Assembly: GCA_965238305.1 (NCBI GenBank)
Contig: CBDEHK010000001.1
Location: 558,001-622,000, forward strand
Direction of reading: 5' to 3'
Length of the DNA stretch: 64,000 nt
From: CBDCGJ01 sp965238305
GTDB taxonomy: Bacteria > Pseudomonadota > Alphaproteobacteria > GCA-2731375
The first letter of the stretch is position 1. The number at the start of each line of letters is the position of its first letter. The translations under genes were made by a program, and so were the position numbers. Shown here piece by piece: positions 17,839-26,633 of this stretch. The notes beneath the pieces were generated by a model. It saw nothing but the letters and a program-made list of their open reading frames with translations, had not been told where the DNA came from and searched no databases.

Positions 17839-18351
17839 ATGTTGAACGATGGTGTGGTCGCGAATTCGCCGATAAGGCGCCGCTTTCTTTCACTTCTCGG
17901 TATTGGTTGCATTGCGGGAAGCAGCATTTGGTTCCGAGATAGTGCTGCAGCCGGTCAAACCTTGGATCGCTTGTCTTCGCAGCCAATTACTCAACCAACT
18001 ACCGGTTCACCGCGAAATTTCATCACGCGCGCATTTGAGATGCGTCAATTGGCAATGGACCATAGTGATCAAGCCTATGGTGCCGTCGTCGTTCGGGGAG
18101 GTCGAATTATCGGTCAGTCCTGGAGCCGGGTAATTCTCGATAGTGACCCGACCGGTCACGCTGAAATGTCGGCTTTGAGAGACGCCGCGCGACGCAATGG
18201 TCGCGAAAGTCTATCGGGAGCGACACTCTATTCAACTAGCCATCCTTGCAGTATGTGCGAAGCGGCTGCAGGTTGGGTAGGCATAGTTTCCATGGTTTAT
18301 GGATACTCGGTGGTGGATGCCGGCCCGCCAGATCCATGCTCCAAAGGATAG
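17839..18351 (+). CDS. Nucleoside/cytidine deaminase-fold protein with a twin-arginine signal
   Basis: A 170-aa protein with the zinc deaminase signature: HAEMSAL (about residue 117) supplies His and the proton-shuttling Glu, and HPCSMCEAA (about 136-144) supplies the two zinc cysteines. The best matches by pattern are guanine deaminase/tRNA-adenosine deaminase-type enzymes. Unusually, residues 12-40 read as a Tat signal (IRRRFLSLLGIGCIAGSS), followed by an AAAG-type cleavage region, so the folded zinc enzyme may be exported. The C-terminus is short compared with cytosolic relatives. The substrate is unknown. Confidence 0.82.
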   Translation: MLNDGVVANSPIRRRFLSLLGIGCIAGSSIWFRDSAAAGQTLDRLSSQPITQPTTGSPRNFITRAFEMRQLAMDHSDQAYGAVVVRGGRIIGQSWSRVILDSDPTGHAEMSALRDAARRNGRESLSGATLYSTSHPCSMCEAAAGWVGIVSMVYGYSVVDAGPPDPCSKG

Positions 18352-18436
18352 CGCGAACGATAAAACCTTCATGGTCGTGCTTTGGGTTTGCAGGGTTACG
18401 TACCAGTCAGCAGATTCTTGCAGAATTGTTGAAGTA

Positions 18437-18521
18437 GGCTGATGTCCGAAATTTGGTGATAAGCGGCCGACTTTGCCAGCCGCCTTTATCGCCTGCAGTT
18501 GACCCGAAGCGGAAATACCTT
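18437..18521 (+). repeat. Dispersed oriented intergenic repeat, copy 13
   Basis: AGGCTGATGTCCGAAATTTGG, then GATAAGCGGCCGAC and CGCCTGCAGTTGACCCGAAG. Between convergent genes. Confidence 0.7.
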
Positions 18522-18529
18522 CTTGTCTG

Positions 18530-19159
18530 CTAATACATCCGGTTTTCAAAATCGTTATCGATAATGCCTTGCATTTGTTTCCTTGTCTCAGCGAGTTTGC
18601 CGTGCGCTACCATCGCTTCAGCAAGCGAAGGAACATCTGCAATGTCGGGCCAAGCTTCCGGTTTCCAGATATTGGAACGCGCCATCGATTTAGCGCAATG
18701 CATGAAAGCTTCTTCAACAGTCACTACCAAAATAAGATTGGGTGCCTTCCCGCCAACGGAGAGTTTTTCTTGCAGCGCGGCATCCCGAACAAGACTGCCA
18801 GTACCGCTGACCCGAAGCGTGAAATTATAGCCTGGAATGAGGAATATTAGACCTACTTGCGAATCTCCCAATAGGTTTTCGAAGCTATCGATCCGTTTGT
18901 TGCCAAGTCTGTCTGGAATGGCCAACGTTTTCTCATCGACAACATAGACGAAACCCGCTGGGTCGCCCTTAGGCGATAGGTCCATGAGACCATCAGCACC
19001 TTTAGTCGCTACCAAAATATAGGGCGAGGCTGCGATGAACCGCCGGCAAATCGGGTCAATGTGATCAATGACTTTGTCAGAAACAAGATGACTGGGTTCC
19101 CCCATGATTTCACGCAAGCGTTCACGGGTTGTAATTGTTTCTTCAAATTGGTTATCCAT
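18530..19159 (-). CDS. Pyridoxamine 5'-phosphate oxidase-family FMN-binding protein
   Basis: A 209-aa flavin split-barrel protein of the MSMEG_1061/FMN-binding type. The pattern of a short helical N-terminus, then FIAASPYILVATKGADGLMD and SPKGDPAGFVYVVD, then KTLAIPDRLGNKRIDSFENL, is characteristic of this branch. The middle matches the FMN phosphate-binding strand. I start at the ATG at 19159, because AAGGTGGGG lies ahead of it. A GTG at 19171 is an alternative. It is likely a cytoplasmic F420/FMN-type oxidoreductase with unknown substrate. Confidence 0.87.
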   Translation of the reverse strand: MDNQFEETITTRERLREIMGEPSHLVSDKVIDHIDPICRRFIAASPYILVATKGADGLMDLSPKGDPAGFVYVVDEKTLAIPDRLGNKRIDSFENLLGDSQVGLIFLIPGYNFTLRVSGTGSLVRDAALQEKLSVGGKAPNLILVVTVEEAFMHCAKSMARSNIWKPEAWPDIADVPSLAEAMVAHGKLAETRKQMQGIIDNDFENRMY

Positions 19160-19234
19160 CCTATTCCCCACCTTGGTACCAACAATGTCTCGCCATCACC
19201 CTAGCCTATTTTGAATGGTCATTCGCGGCAAGAG

Positions 19235-19350
19235 TGGCAGCTAATGGCACCAAGCAGACTCATTGGGCCAAGGTGGAATATGTCCGAAGCCGCGGGACTG
19301 GCAGACAACATTGCCGGCCCGTCATTTTGTCCTCTTAGGACCCGAAGCAG
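19235..19350 (+). repeat. Dispersed oriented intergenic repeat, copy 14
   Basis: The stretch CATTGGGCCAAGGTGGAATA, then CGCGGGACTGGCAGACAAC, GCCGGCCCGTCATTTTGTC and GGACCCGAAGC is shared with the copy at 29310. The two define a subfamily. Confidence 0.75.
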
Positions 19351-19412
19351 CTTTACGAGCGGTTAAGATGGCCGCAACCTGAGGCCGGCGCCACTATTCG
19401 ACAACGAAGCGC

Positions 19413-20198
19413 TTAGACTTGCCAGTCGGGACCCACGTCGCGTTCTAATTTACGGATCATTGCTGCCCATTGTCGCTTCTTGACTTCCTCGCTACGTTTG
19501 GCGGCGATTTTTTTGCCAATGTCGATGGTGTAGTCTTGCGTTTCTTTTGACGGCAATTGCAGTTCTTGGCCGGTGCTCAGAATATCGAGTTGATACTGGC
19601 AAGCGGTTTCCATCGTATACATCCAGAAAAATGCTTCCCCGATGGTGGCGCCGACCGTCATCAGGCCATGGTTCCGCAGCACCATCACCCGATTGTCGCC
19701 CAGGTCGGCGACCAGGCGGTCGCGCTCCGATAGGTCCAGGGCAACGGATTCGTAATCGTGGTAACAAACATTGCCCAAGACGAGCAGGGCTTTTTGGTGA
19801 TAGGGCAGCAAGCCGTCTTTCATACAAGCGACCGCATTGCCGGCGCGGGTGTGGGTATGGAGGACGGCATTGAGTTGGTGCGATGACATGTGGATAGCGG
19901 AATGAATGGTGAAGCCCGCCGGGTTAATCGGAAAATCTGCCGCGCCAACAATATTGCCTTCCTGATCCACTTTAATCAGGGAAGAGGCGGTGATTTCCTC
20001 AAACAGCATGCCATAAGGATTGAGTAAAAAATGATCCGTCCCCGGCACGCGCAACGAAATATGGGTGCCAAAAAGGTCTGACCAGCCAAACAGGTTGACT
20101 AAACGATAACAGGCGGCCAAGTCGCACCGTGCTTCCCATTCTTCCGCGCTGAATTGATCGGGCACGGTCCCGTATTTGCTAAGGCTGCTCGATGGCAT
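19413..20198 (-). CDS. Class II aldolase/adducin family protein
   Basis: A 261-aa member of the class II aldolase family, which includes fuculose-phosphate aldolases, dehydratases and decarboxylases. Zinc-ligand histidines lie in VLHTHTRAGNAVACM (about residues 112-126) and VLRNHGLMTVGATIGEAF (about 172-189). The N-terminal GWSDLFGTHISLRVPG is typical of this group, including proteins annotated only as class II aldolase/adducin. GAGGATTGAATTC precedes the ATG at 20198. The absence of sugar-kinase or isomerase neighbours leaves the substrate open. Confidence 0.9.
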   Translation of the reverse strand: MPSSSLSKYGTVPDQFSAEEWEARCDLAACYRLVNLFGWSDLFGTHISLRVPGTDHFLLNPYGMLFEEITASSLIKVDQEGNIVGAADFPINPAGFTIHSAIHMSSHQLNAVLHTHTRAGNAVACMKDGLLPYHQKALLVLGNVCYHDYESVALDLSERDRLVADLGDNRVMVLRNHGLMTVGATIGEAFFWMYTMETACQYQLDILSTGQELQLPSKETQDYTIDIGKKIAAKRSEEVKKRQWAAMIRKLERDVGPDWQV

Positions 20199-20257
20199 GA
20201 ATTCAATCCTCGTTCTTGGTAAATTATTCTGCCGCTAATCTAGCACGCCCAATTGGC

Positions 20258-20400
20258 GCACGGGAAGGTCGGATCATAATCCTGATTTTATGACCCGTGG
20301 ATACACGTTGAAAACGGCGCTAGCCATGCTGGACAGACCGCATTTCCAGTCGTTCGTTGTTGGCTGATAAGCGGTCATTCGAACGCACAGCAAAATGTCG
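20258..20400 (+). repeat. Chimeric repeat segment shared with 26235-26370
   Basis: About 130 bp beginning GGGAAGGTCGGATCATAATC and running through CACGTTGAAAACGGCGCTAG to TTGTTGGCTGATAAGCGGTC matches 26238 onward at roughly four bases in five by eye. The 3' end carries a fragment of the dispersed repeat. Confidence 0.75.
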
Positions 20401-20410
20401 CGGGATTAGA

Positions 20411-21685
20411 TCAAAGACCAGCCACCGGATGGTTGCCGGCTTGCACGGGGCGCCGCAACGCCAGCAATCGCTTGGCCTCGTCGGCATATCCTTGTTCAAG
20501 CAAGCAAGCTAGCAGTGCATGTTCAAGCAGGTCGCGCTGTGCTCGACTGCCGCCAATCCGGGCGTGATCGCCTAACGAAATGGTCAAGTGATCCATCGCC
20601 GCTGACCAGTTTTGTCTCACGATGGCGTCGAAGGCTCCCGCCATTTCACGGACCAGATCAGCAGCGGGTCCCGCTGGATTTTCAATGATTGCGTTCAAAG
20701 CTTCGACATTTCCTGCCATCGCATGCGCAAGGGCGGCATGGACGTCCGCGAAGCCAAGACCCGTCTTCGGAAAAAACTTGGTAGCATAGTCGCTAATCGA
20801 CTGCCAACGTTCGGCCGACACCTCGCCGCCGGCAAGCTGCACGCGGTAGAGAATGGCGACGTTGTCGGTTAACACATTGAGCGGCGGACTTTCCGATATT
20901 TCGGGGGAGATGTTCTGGTCTACCAATTCCCAAACACTATCGAAATCGCTGGCTTCCAGCTTCCAAAGTGCGGTGTGCCAAGAAAGGTGGCCGTGCATCA
21001 GGCCGCTTCGATCATAGTCCGGCAACCAACCTTCAAGATAACGAACGCCTTCCGCGCGCTCTCCCGCCTCATAGTGGGTGTGCGCGCGGACATGCGCGCC
21101 ATGGGCATTTCGTGGGTTGAGAGCCAGGGATTTGTCGATCAAATCCGCGGCCGGCCCGACTTGCCCAGTTTCGCAAAGTGAAAACGCATGTTGGCTCATC
21201 ATCCACCAATCTTCCCCATAATGGGGTGCAAGACCGGCGGTATAAGCCAATAGTTCTGCTTCGCGGCCCGGCTGGCCTGAGAACCCTATCAGGCCGAAGA
21301 CACTGGTGCAGGTTTGTGCGAGCGCGGCGTCTCTTGGATGTTCGGCAACATGGCTGCGGACTGCGCGATAACCTTCAGGCACCTTGCCGTCGACAAGAAG
21401 CCCCATAGCGTGCAGATGCGAAGCCTCTCGGGCCGTGACGTTGTCAGAAACAGTTCGGGCTTCCGCAATCGCCGCCCGTGCACCAACCGGGTCAGCCATA
21501 ATCTGCCGGCAGCGTGCCAGGCCGCTATGGGCCAACGCGAAATTCGGATCCTCGGCGATGACCGCTTCGAAGCCATCGATCATTCCCGGTGCTGCACCGA
21601 GCAGCCGGTCGACAGCGTCAACGTACAAATCCTGAGCTTTCGCTGACGAGGTTGTCAGTTCGTTCCCGTACCGATCTTTATGCAC
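20411..21685 (-). CDS. Tetratricopeptide repeat protein, TTC38-like
   Basis: A 424-aa helical protein with degenerate TPR units through its length, for example FALAHSGLARCRQIM near residue 47 and NPRNAHGAHVRAHTHYEAGE near residue 190. The order of conserved stretches (HYGEDWWMMSQHAFSLCETG, then HGAHVRAH, then HGHLSWHTALWKLE) matches bacterial TTC38-like proteins. The start codon is a GTG at 21685 with GGGGG six bases upstream. It probably serves as a binding scaffold, but the partner is unknown. Confidence 0.85.
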   Translation of the reverse strand: MHKDRYGNELTTSSAKAQDLYVDAVDRLLGAAPGMIDGFEAVIAEDPNFALAHSGLARCRQIMADPVGARAAIAEARTVSDNVTAREASHLHAMGLLVDGKVPEGYRAVRSHVAEHPRDAALAQTCTSVFGLIGFSGQPGREAELLAYTAGLAPHYGEDWWMMSQHAFSLCETGQVGPAADLIDKSLALNPRNAHGAHVRAHTHYEAGERAEGVRYLEGWLPDYDRSGLMHGHLSWHTALWKLEASDFDSVWELVDQNISPEISESPPLNVLTDNVAILYRVQLAGGEVSAERWQSISDYATKFFPKTGLGFADVHAALAHAMAGNVEALNAIIENPAGPAADLVREMAGAFDAIVRQNWSAAMDHLTISLGDHARIGGSRAQRDLLEHALLACLLEQGYADEAKRLLALRRPVQAGNHPVAGL

Positions 21686-21796
21686 GACATACCCCCAATC
21701 AAAAATCCAATTCGCGAAAGCGTAACCGCATAAAGCCCGTTTGTCCGCCTATTTTTCAATCTGGAAAATTACCGAACGTTGTCCGATTTAAGAACT

Positions 21797-21850
21797 GAAG
21801 CGGACACCCTCGGCACCCCGTTATAATGTCCGCTGTTGATCCAGCTCGGA
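21797..21850 (+). repeat. Dispersed oriented intergenic repeat, copy 16
   Basis: AGCGGACACCCTCGGCACCC, then TTATAATGTCCGCTGTTGAT. Shared with the copy at 37721, with which it forms a subfamily. Confidence 0.7.
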
Positions 21851-21902
21851 GATTGGCAGCAAATTGAAAGATGATAAGGTTGTACTTGGGTGTTCATGAT
21901 GG

Positions 21903-22730
21903 ATGGGGCGAAGAACTGTGAAGAATTATTCAGGTTTTCAGATTAGCGAACAGGCTCCGCGCTATTACGAAAGTATGGTTCAGCTCTTTATGCAGCCATT
22001 TGTCCGCGCGATGGTTGATGCGGTCGTGAAAAAGGAAGATGCGGTGCTCGATGTAGCCTGTGGGACCGGATTTGCGGCGAGGGCGGCTTCCGTGGCGACT
22101 GGTTCTTCCGGACGGGTGGTGGGAAGTGATATTAATCCAGGAATGATCGCGATGGCCATATCAGTGCCGCATGAAGAAGGTTGCAATATCTCCTGGAAAC
22201 AGGCATCCGCCCTCGAATTACCTTTCACTGATGCTGAATTCGATGTCGTTCTCTGCCAACAAGGTATTCAATTTTTCCCAGACAGCGCCGCAGGTCTTCG
22301 AGAAATGGCTCGCGTTGTAAAGCCGGGTGGGCGTTTAGCGGCAACAGTTTGGGCGGCTCGAGATCAGTCACCCTACCTTGACGCTGTGTTTGGAATGTTG
22401 ACCCAGCATTGCGGTAGTGACCCCATCGCGAATGCCCGTGCCTACGCCAACGATGGCGCCGAGCAAATCCAAAACTGGTTTAAAACGGCCGGGATGGGGT
22501 CCGTCAGCATAGACCTGATTGAGGCGGTCGTGCCGCTCCCTCCTATCGCGCGGTATCTACCCGAGCATCTCAAAGGGCTTCCACCGCTATCACTTGGAAA
22601 CTATTTTGATCTTAGTCCCGAGAGGCAACATCAGTTGCAGCAATCTATCGACGAACGGTTGGATGAATACCGCACTGACCAAGGCGTTGAAGTGCCGTTT
22701 CGGTCCTACTTAATAGTTACAGAGATTTGA
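21903..22730 (+). CDS. Class I SAM-dependent methyltransferase
   Basis: A 275-aa Rossmann-type methyltransferase of the UbiE/Methyltransf_11 group. The SAM-binding motif I is VLDVACGTGFAARAA (about residues 48-62), an acidic residue follows in VGSDINPGMIAMA, and motif post-I is present. The catalytic acidic strand is FDVVLCQQGIQFFPD (about residues 113-127), followed by REMARVVKPGGRLAATVW. It is a single-domain cytoplasmic enzyme. The acceptor is unknown. The start may be ATG at 21903 or a GTG (VKNYSG) at 21918. Confidence 0.88.
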   Translation: MGRRTVKNYSGFQISEQAPRYYESMVQLFMQPFVRAMVDAVVKKEDAVLDVACGTGFAARAASVATGSSGRVVGSDINPGMIAMAISVPHEEGCNISWKQASALELPFTDAEFDVVLCQQGIQFFPDSAAGLREMARVVKPGGRLAATVWAARDQSPYLDAVFGMLTQHCGSDPIANARAYANDGAEQIQNWFKTAGMGSVSIDLIEAVVPLPPIARYLPEHLKGLPPLSLGNYFDLSPERQHQLQQSIDERLDEYRTDQGVEVPFRSYLIVTEI

Positions 22731-22788
22731 TGTCACTGCCGATCAATGGCGGTGTTTGGCACAACGCAGAGATAATCCAAAACGCCGC

Positions 22789-22869
22789 ATAATGTCCGCT
22801 CACTGGGGTTAAGCGGACGTTCATTACCGACTTCAACTATGACCGCTTGTGACCCACTGCAGACATTTG
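22789..22869 (+). repeat. Dispersed oriented intergenic repeat, copy 17
   Basis: AATGTCCGCTCACTGGGGTT, then AAGCGGACGTTC and CCGCTTGTGACCCACTGCAG. The rest of the 407-bp gap up to the ABC gene holds only a short hairpin (ACGCCTTTATTAAAGGGCGT at about 23080-23099) that may be a terminator or operator. Confidence 0.7.
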
Positions 22870-23137
22870 AATTGTTCAAAACTAATCCATCTCGGCTATC
22901 ATCGGATCGATATGTCGTTCGGCGTTCATTCGGATGAATCCACTAATCAGGAGAGCGAATACACAGGCGTCTCGGGTCACAGCAATATCGGGCTGTGTTA
23001 ATACTTGCATTTGAATGCTGGTTCGAATTATGGCAGCAATCTGGTTGACTACGGCCATTAGTGCTTATGTTAAAAATTGACGCCTTTATTAAAGGGCGTT
23101 CAAATAAGGAATTCTTACCCTTTGGAGAATCTATTCC

Positions 23138-25015
23138 ATGGTTACGGCTTTTTTCCGCTGGCTGGAGAACCTAACTGAGCCATTTCCCGCCCCGGAAGCG
23201 GAGATGCCGCCGGACCGGTTACTGCCGTTTATCGTTCACTTCGCTAGGCCGTTCTGGCGCCTATTACTGGCGCTGGCCCTGTTGTCGGCCCTGATAGCTG
23301 TTCTGGAAGTTTCCGTATTTGCTTTTGTCGGCCAGTTGGTCGATTGGCTGGCCGAAGCGGAGCGCGCCAACTTTTGGGAGGACCATTGGTCACGATTGAT
23401 CGCCTTTGGGATTTTGATCGTGATCGTGCTGCCGCTCCTGGATTTCCTGTTTGAAGCCATCAGCCATCAAGGCCTGATGGGCAACTTTGCCATGCGCACG
23501 CGCTGGCAAGCGCATCGTTATTTACTGCGCCAGAGTATGGAGTTTTATCAGAACGATTTTGCCGGCCGGGTTGCTGCCAAAATGATGCAAACCGCGATAG
23601 CGGTCCGGGATGTGGTGATGAAATTGTCGGATATCCTGATTTATGTCTCGGTCTATTTTATCACCGCTATTGTTCTATTTGCCAATAATGATCCCCGTTT
23701 CGCCGTACCCATGGTGGTTTGGTTGATCGTTTATATTGGCACGCTAAGATATTTTGTGCCGCGTTTGCGGGATATTTCCATGGCCCAGGCGGAAGCCCGT
23801 TCCATGGTCACCGGCCGGGTGGTGGATAGCTATACCAACATCGGCATCGTCAAAATGTTTTCCCACACGGCGCAGGAGGACGGCTACGCCCGTGCGGGTA
23901 TGGAGGATTTCCTCGGCGAAGTTTATCGCCAGATGCGGTTGTCTACGGTCTTGGTCAGCATTCTCAGTTGCCTTAACGCCGGCCTATTATTTTCCGTCGC
24001 CGCCATGTCGCTTTGGCTGTGGCATCTGGATGCGGTCAGCGCTGGCGCCATTGCATTTGCTCTGGGTTTGGTTCTGCGTCTGCAAGGGATGTCGCGATGG
24101 ATCATGTGGGAAGTTTCCAGCGTATTTGAGAATATTGGCGTTATTCAAGACGGGGTCGAAACCATCGCCCGGACCCGCGCCGTCGAGGATGAACCGAATG
24201 CCAAGACCCTCAAGGCAACGCACGGCGCAATTCATTATGATTCCATATCCTTTAATTATGGCAAGGAACGTGTGGACGTGGATCAAGGCGTCATCGACCG
24301 ATTGAGTTTGACCATCCGGCCAGGTGAAAAACTCGGCATTGTCGGCCGCTCCGGCGCCGGCAAGTCGACGTTGGTCAGTTTGCTGTTGCGGTTTTATGAC
24401 TTGGAAGATGGGCAAATCCGTATCGACGGCCAGGACATAACCGGGGTAACGCAAGACAGTCTGCGCCGCGCCATCGGCATGGTGACCCAAGACACCTCGC
24501 TGCTGCACCGGTCGGTCCTGGACAACATCTGTTACGGTCGTCCCGATGCGAGTATGGACAATGTGATCGCGGCGGCAAAACAGGCGGAAGCATACGATTT
24601 TATCCTCGAATTGGACGATGGCAGTGGCCGGCGTGGGTTCGATGCCCATGTTGGCGAGCGCGGCGTTAAACTCTCCGGAGGCCAACGTCAGCGCGTCGCC
24701 ATTGCTCGCGTCTTGTTGAAAGATGCACCAATCCTCATCCTGGACGAAGCCACCAGCGCCCTGGACAGTGAGGTGGAGGCTGCGATCCAACAAAGCCTTG
24801 ATAATTTGATGCATGGCAAGACCGTCATCGCCATTGCCCACCGCCTCTCGACCATCGCTGCTATGGACCGCCTGATTGTTATGGACGGCGGCCGGATCAT
24901 CGAGGAAGGTGATCACGAATCCCTGTTGGCAAAAGGCGGTGTCTATGCCGGTTTGTGGAACCGTCAATCCGGTGGCTTTCTGGCCAGCCAAGACAGGCCG
25001 CCGGCAGTGGAATAA
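23138..25015 (+). CDS. ABC transporter, fused permease and ATPase (ABCB/MsbA type)
   Basis: A 625-aa half-transporter. Residues 30-330 carry six membrane segments of the exporter type I fold. The ATPase follows, with Walker A GRSGAGKST (about residue 406), the signature LSGGQRQRVAIARVLL (about 509-524) and Walker B ILILDEATSALDSE (about 531-544), with the H-loop in IAIAHRLSTIAAMDRL. Length and order match lipid/multidrug exporters that act as homodimers. The ATG at 23138 follows TTTGGAG. The substrate is not identifiable. Confidence 0.95.
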   Translation: MVTAFFRWLENLTEPFPAPEAEMPPDRLLPFIVHFARPFWRLLLALALLSALIAVLEVSVFAFVGQLVDWLAEAERANFWEDHWSRLIAFGILIVIVLPLLDFLFEAISHQGLMGNFAMRTRWQAHRYLLRQSMEFYQNDFAGRVAAKMMQTAIAVRDVVMKLSDILIYVSVYFITAIVLFANNDPRFAVPMVVWLIVYIGTLRYFVPRLRDISMAQAEARSMVTGRVVDSYTNIGIVKMFSHTAQEDGYARAGMEDFLGEVYRQMRLSTVLVSILSCLNAGLLFSVAAMSLWLWHLDAVSAGAIAFALGLVLRLQGMSRWIMWEVSSVFENIGVIQDGVETIARTRAVEDEPNAKTLKATHGAIHYDSISFNYGKERVDVDQGVIDRLSLTIRPGEKLGIVGRSGAGKSTLVSLLLRFYDLEDGQIRIDGQDITGVTQDSLRRAIGMVTQDTSLLHRSVLDNICYGRPDASMDNVIAAAKQAEAYDFILELDDGSGRRGFDAHVGERGVKLSGGQRQRVAIARVLLKDAPILILDEATSALDSEVEAAIQQSLDNLMHGKTVIAIAHRLSTIAAMDRLIVMDGGRIIEEGDHESLLAKGGVYAGLWNRQSGGFLASQDRPPAVE

Positions 25016-25017
25016 AA

Positions 25018-25075
25018 TCTCTGCGGACGTCCGTTGGACACGGGCTAAATCGTCTGCAATTGGCCCGAGGCGCGC
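25018..25075 (+). repeat. Dispersed oriented intergenic repeat, fragment, copy 18
   Basis: CTGCGGACGTCCGTTGGACAC, then GTCTGCAATTGGCCCGAGGC. Short and diverged, between convergent genes. Confidence 0.5.
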
Positions 25076-25077
25076 GC

Positions 25078-25755
25078 CTAGTCTTCGAAGCCGACGAACA
25101 CGGTCGCCTCTTCGATACTCTTGCGTTCCGAAACGACTGCGTTAGCAGGGAAGGATTCATCGGGCCAGCCGAGCGCGATGCTCTTCATGATGACCTGATC
25201 GTCGGCGATGCCGGCATGCTGGCGCACCACGGGCGATTGCATGATACCCTGGCTATTGATCACGGCGCCAAGCCCGCGCGACCATGCGGCGTTCACCAGC
25301 GCCGTAGCCACAGCGCCGCAATCGAAGGGCGTATCGTCGCTGCCGTCCAGGACACGGTCATACGTCACGATCACGCATACCGGCGCATCGAATTGGCGGA
25401 AGCCGCGCATCACCCAGTCCTGGCGCCGGTCCTTGTCCTCGCGGGCAATGCCCATGGCGGAAAACAGTTGCTTGGCGACGCCGATCTGCCTGTCCCGGTG
25501 CTTGCCGGTGAAGGGTTGACCGGTGCGGAACTCGCGCGAGTGGGGGACGCCCGCCATGTTCCGCTCGGTATTGCCGGCGCGAATGCGGTTTAGCGGCTCG
25601 CCCGTGATGATGTAGAAACTCCAGGGTTGGGTGTTCATCGACGATGGCGCGCGCATCGCCAGGGTTATGATTTTTTCGATCAACGCCCTTGGCACGGGAT
25701 CGGGTTTATAGCCGCGGATGCTGCGGCGGTCGAGGATCACATCGTCAAAATTCAT
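25078..25755 (-). CDS. Nitroreductase family protein
   Basis: A 225-aa FMN-dependent nitroreductase-fold protein. The N-terminus from the ATG at 25755 reads MNFDDVILDRRSIRGYKPDP, the FMN phosphate-binding start of the family, followed by ITLAMRAPSSMNTQPWSFYI (about residues 35-54). The C-terminal half has AAWSRGLGAVINSQGIM, which completes the flavin pocket. I chose 25755 because AGGGACGAC precedes it and the family start matches. The frame continues to 25848, but the extra residues come from a 10-bp tandem repeat. Likely roles are NAD(P)H-dependent reduction of quinones, nitroaromatics or enones. Confidence 0.92.
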   Translation of the reverse strand: MNFDDVILDRRSIRGYKPDPVPRALIEKIITLAMRAPSSMNTQPWSFYIITGEPLNRIRAGNTERNMAGVPHSREFRTGQPFTGKHRDRQIGVAKQLFSAMGIAREDKDRRQDWVMRGFRQFDAPVCVIVTYDRVLDGSDDTPFDCGAVATALVNAAWSRGLGAVINSQGIMQSPVVRQHAGIADDQVIMKSIALGWPDESFPANAVVSERKSIEEATVFVGFED

Positions 25756-25779
25756 TTGTCGTCCCTGAGAAGATTTGCA

Positions 25780-25813
25780 CTGGGTTGGTTTGGATTGGTT
25801 TGGATTGGTTTGG
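25780..25813 (+). repeat. Three tandem copies of a 10-bp motif (TTGGTTTGGA type)
   Basis: The sequence reads GTTGGTTTGG, ATTGGTTTGG, ATTGGTTTGG. It lies just upstream of the nitroreductase start on the minus strand and 40 bp from the breakpoint of the DUF3179 fragment. Confidence 0.85.
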
Positions 25814-25854
25814 TACAAGTAGCGAATTTCGCGGCGGTAGGCAAACAATCGCGT

Positions 25855-26019
25855 GGCGGTGTGCCGGTGGCGCTGGCCTATTGCACCCTCTGTGGCTCAG
25901 GTATTCTGTTTGAAACCAAACTCGCCGGCCGTCGAAAGCCATTGGTTTTTGGGTCTTCCGGGCTGTTGTACCGCTACAACAAACTGATGTTTGATTGGGA
26001 GACCCGCCAGGAAAGGTAG
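25855..26019 (+). pseudogene. Internally deleted, 5'-truncated second copy of the DUF3179 gene
   Basis: Bases 25855-26004 match 30281-30430 of the intact gene with about four mismatches. The sequence then jumps to the gene's last codons, which match from 31034 onward. The missing 603 bp is a multiple of three, and the junction falls on GACC, a 4-bp sequence present at both breakpoints, so the frame to the TAG is kept. No start codon or signal peptide of the family remains. The homology continues 3' of the stop, so the flanking sequence was duplicated too. Confidence 0.88.
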
Positions 26020-26240
26020 CGGTTAACCGACAACGTCAGCAAGCCATAACGGGGGCGAAACGGCGTTCTATATAAATGCTCCTTGCTGGAATGTTTATCG
26101 GCGATTTATTGGAAAATCTATATGGTCACAAAGCGAGTCCAATGACCGCAATTGGCACTTTGCAGCCGTCGCTGTATTCAACTAACAACGTCCGCTGTGG
26201 CAAGCAAAGCAGCCGTCATTTGGCGCGCGCGGGAAGGTCG
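26020..26240 (+). repeat. Duplicated 3' flank of the DUF3179 gene, including a dispersed repeat copy
   Basis: It runs parallel to about 31049-31270, including CGGTTAACCGACAACGTCAG, TATAAATGCTCCTTGCTGGA and TATGGTCACAAAGCGAG. It is more diverged than the coding part. It contains copy 19 of the dispersed repeat (ACGTCCGCTGTGGCAAGC, AAAGCAGCCGTCATTTGG). Confidence 0.85.
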
Positions 26241-26370
26241 GATCATAATCCAGATTTTTTTACCCGTTGTTAAACGTTGAAAACAGCGTTACCCATGCTG
26301 TACAGGTCGCATTTCAAATAGTCCGTTGTTGGCCCTGAGCGGTCATCCGCACCCGCATGGCAAAGCACCC
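26235..26370 (+). repeat. Second copy of the chimeric segment at 20258
   Basis: It begins GGGAAGGTCGGATCATAATC and continues through AAACGTTGAAAACAGCGTTA. It takes over exactly where the DUF3179 flank homology ends. From 26371 to 26633 I see only a small frame (26406-26612) whose codons overlap repeat-like sequence, so I do not call it. Confidence 0.75.
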
Positions 26371-26633
26371 AAATTCAAGCCAGGGCAGAATTTCGACGGC
26401 TATCAGTGAACGAAGAGAGATCATTCATTGATGACTGCAGTTGGCACGTCGCGAACTACTTGGCCAAACATCACGGCTTCGATATCTGCCACGAGACTGC
26501 GCGCGCCGGGTGGAACTGGTCTAACCTGGTGTTTGCTGCCGAAATACGCAGAGATCGGTCCGTAACGATCCAGACGACAGAAAGGCGAATGGACGATTTT
26601 CGCGATTGTTAGAACTATCCTTAGCTGCTTCAT

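Noticed and set aside
23987..24991. A 334-codon frame antisense to the ABC transporter
   Set aside because: The Walker and signature motifs are intact on the plus strand, and the antisense frame has no support.
26406..26612. A 68-codon plus-strand frame
   Set aside because: It overlaps repeat-like sequence (GCAGTTGGCACGTCGC, ACTACTTGGCC) and has no ribosome site.
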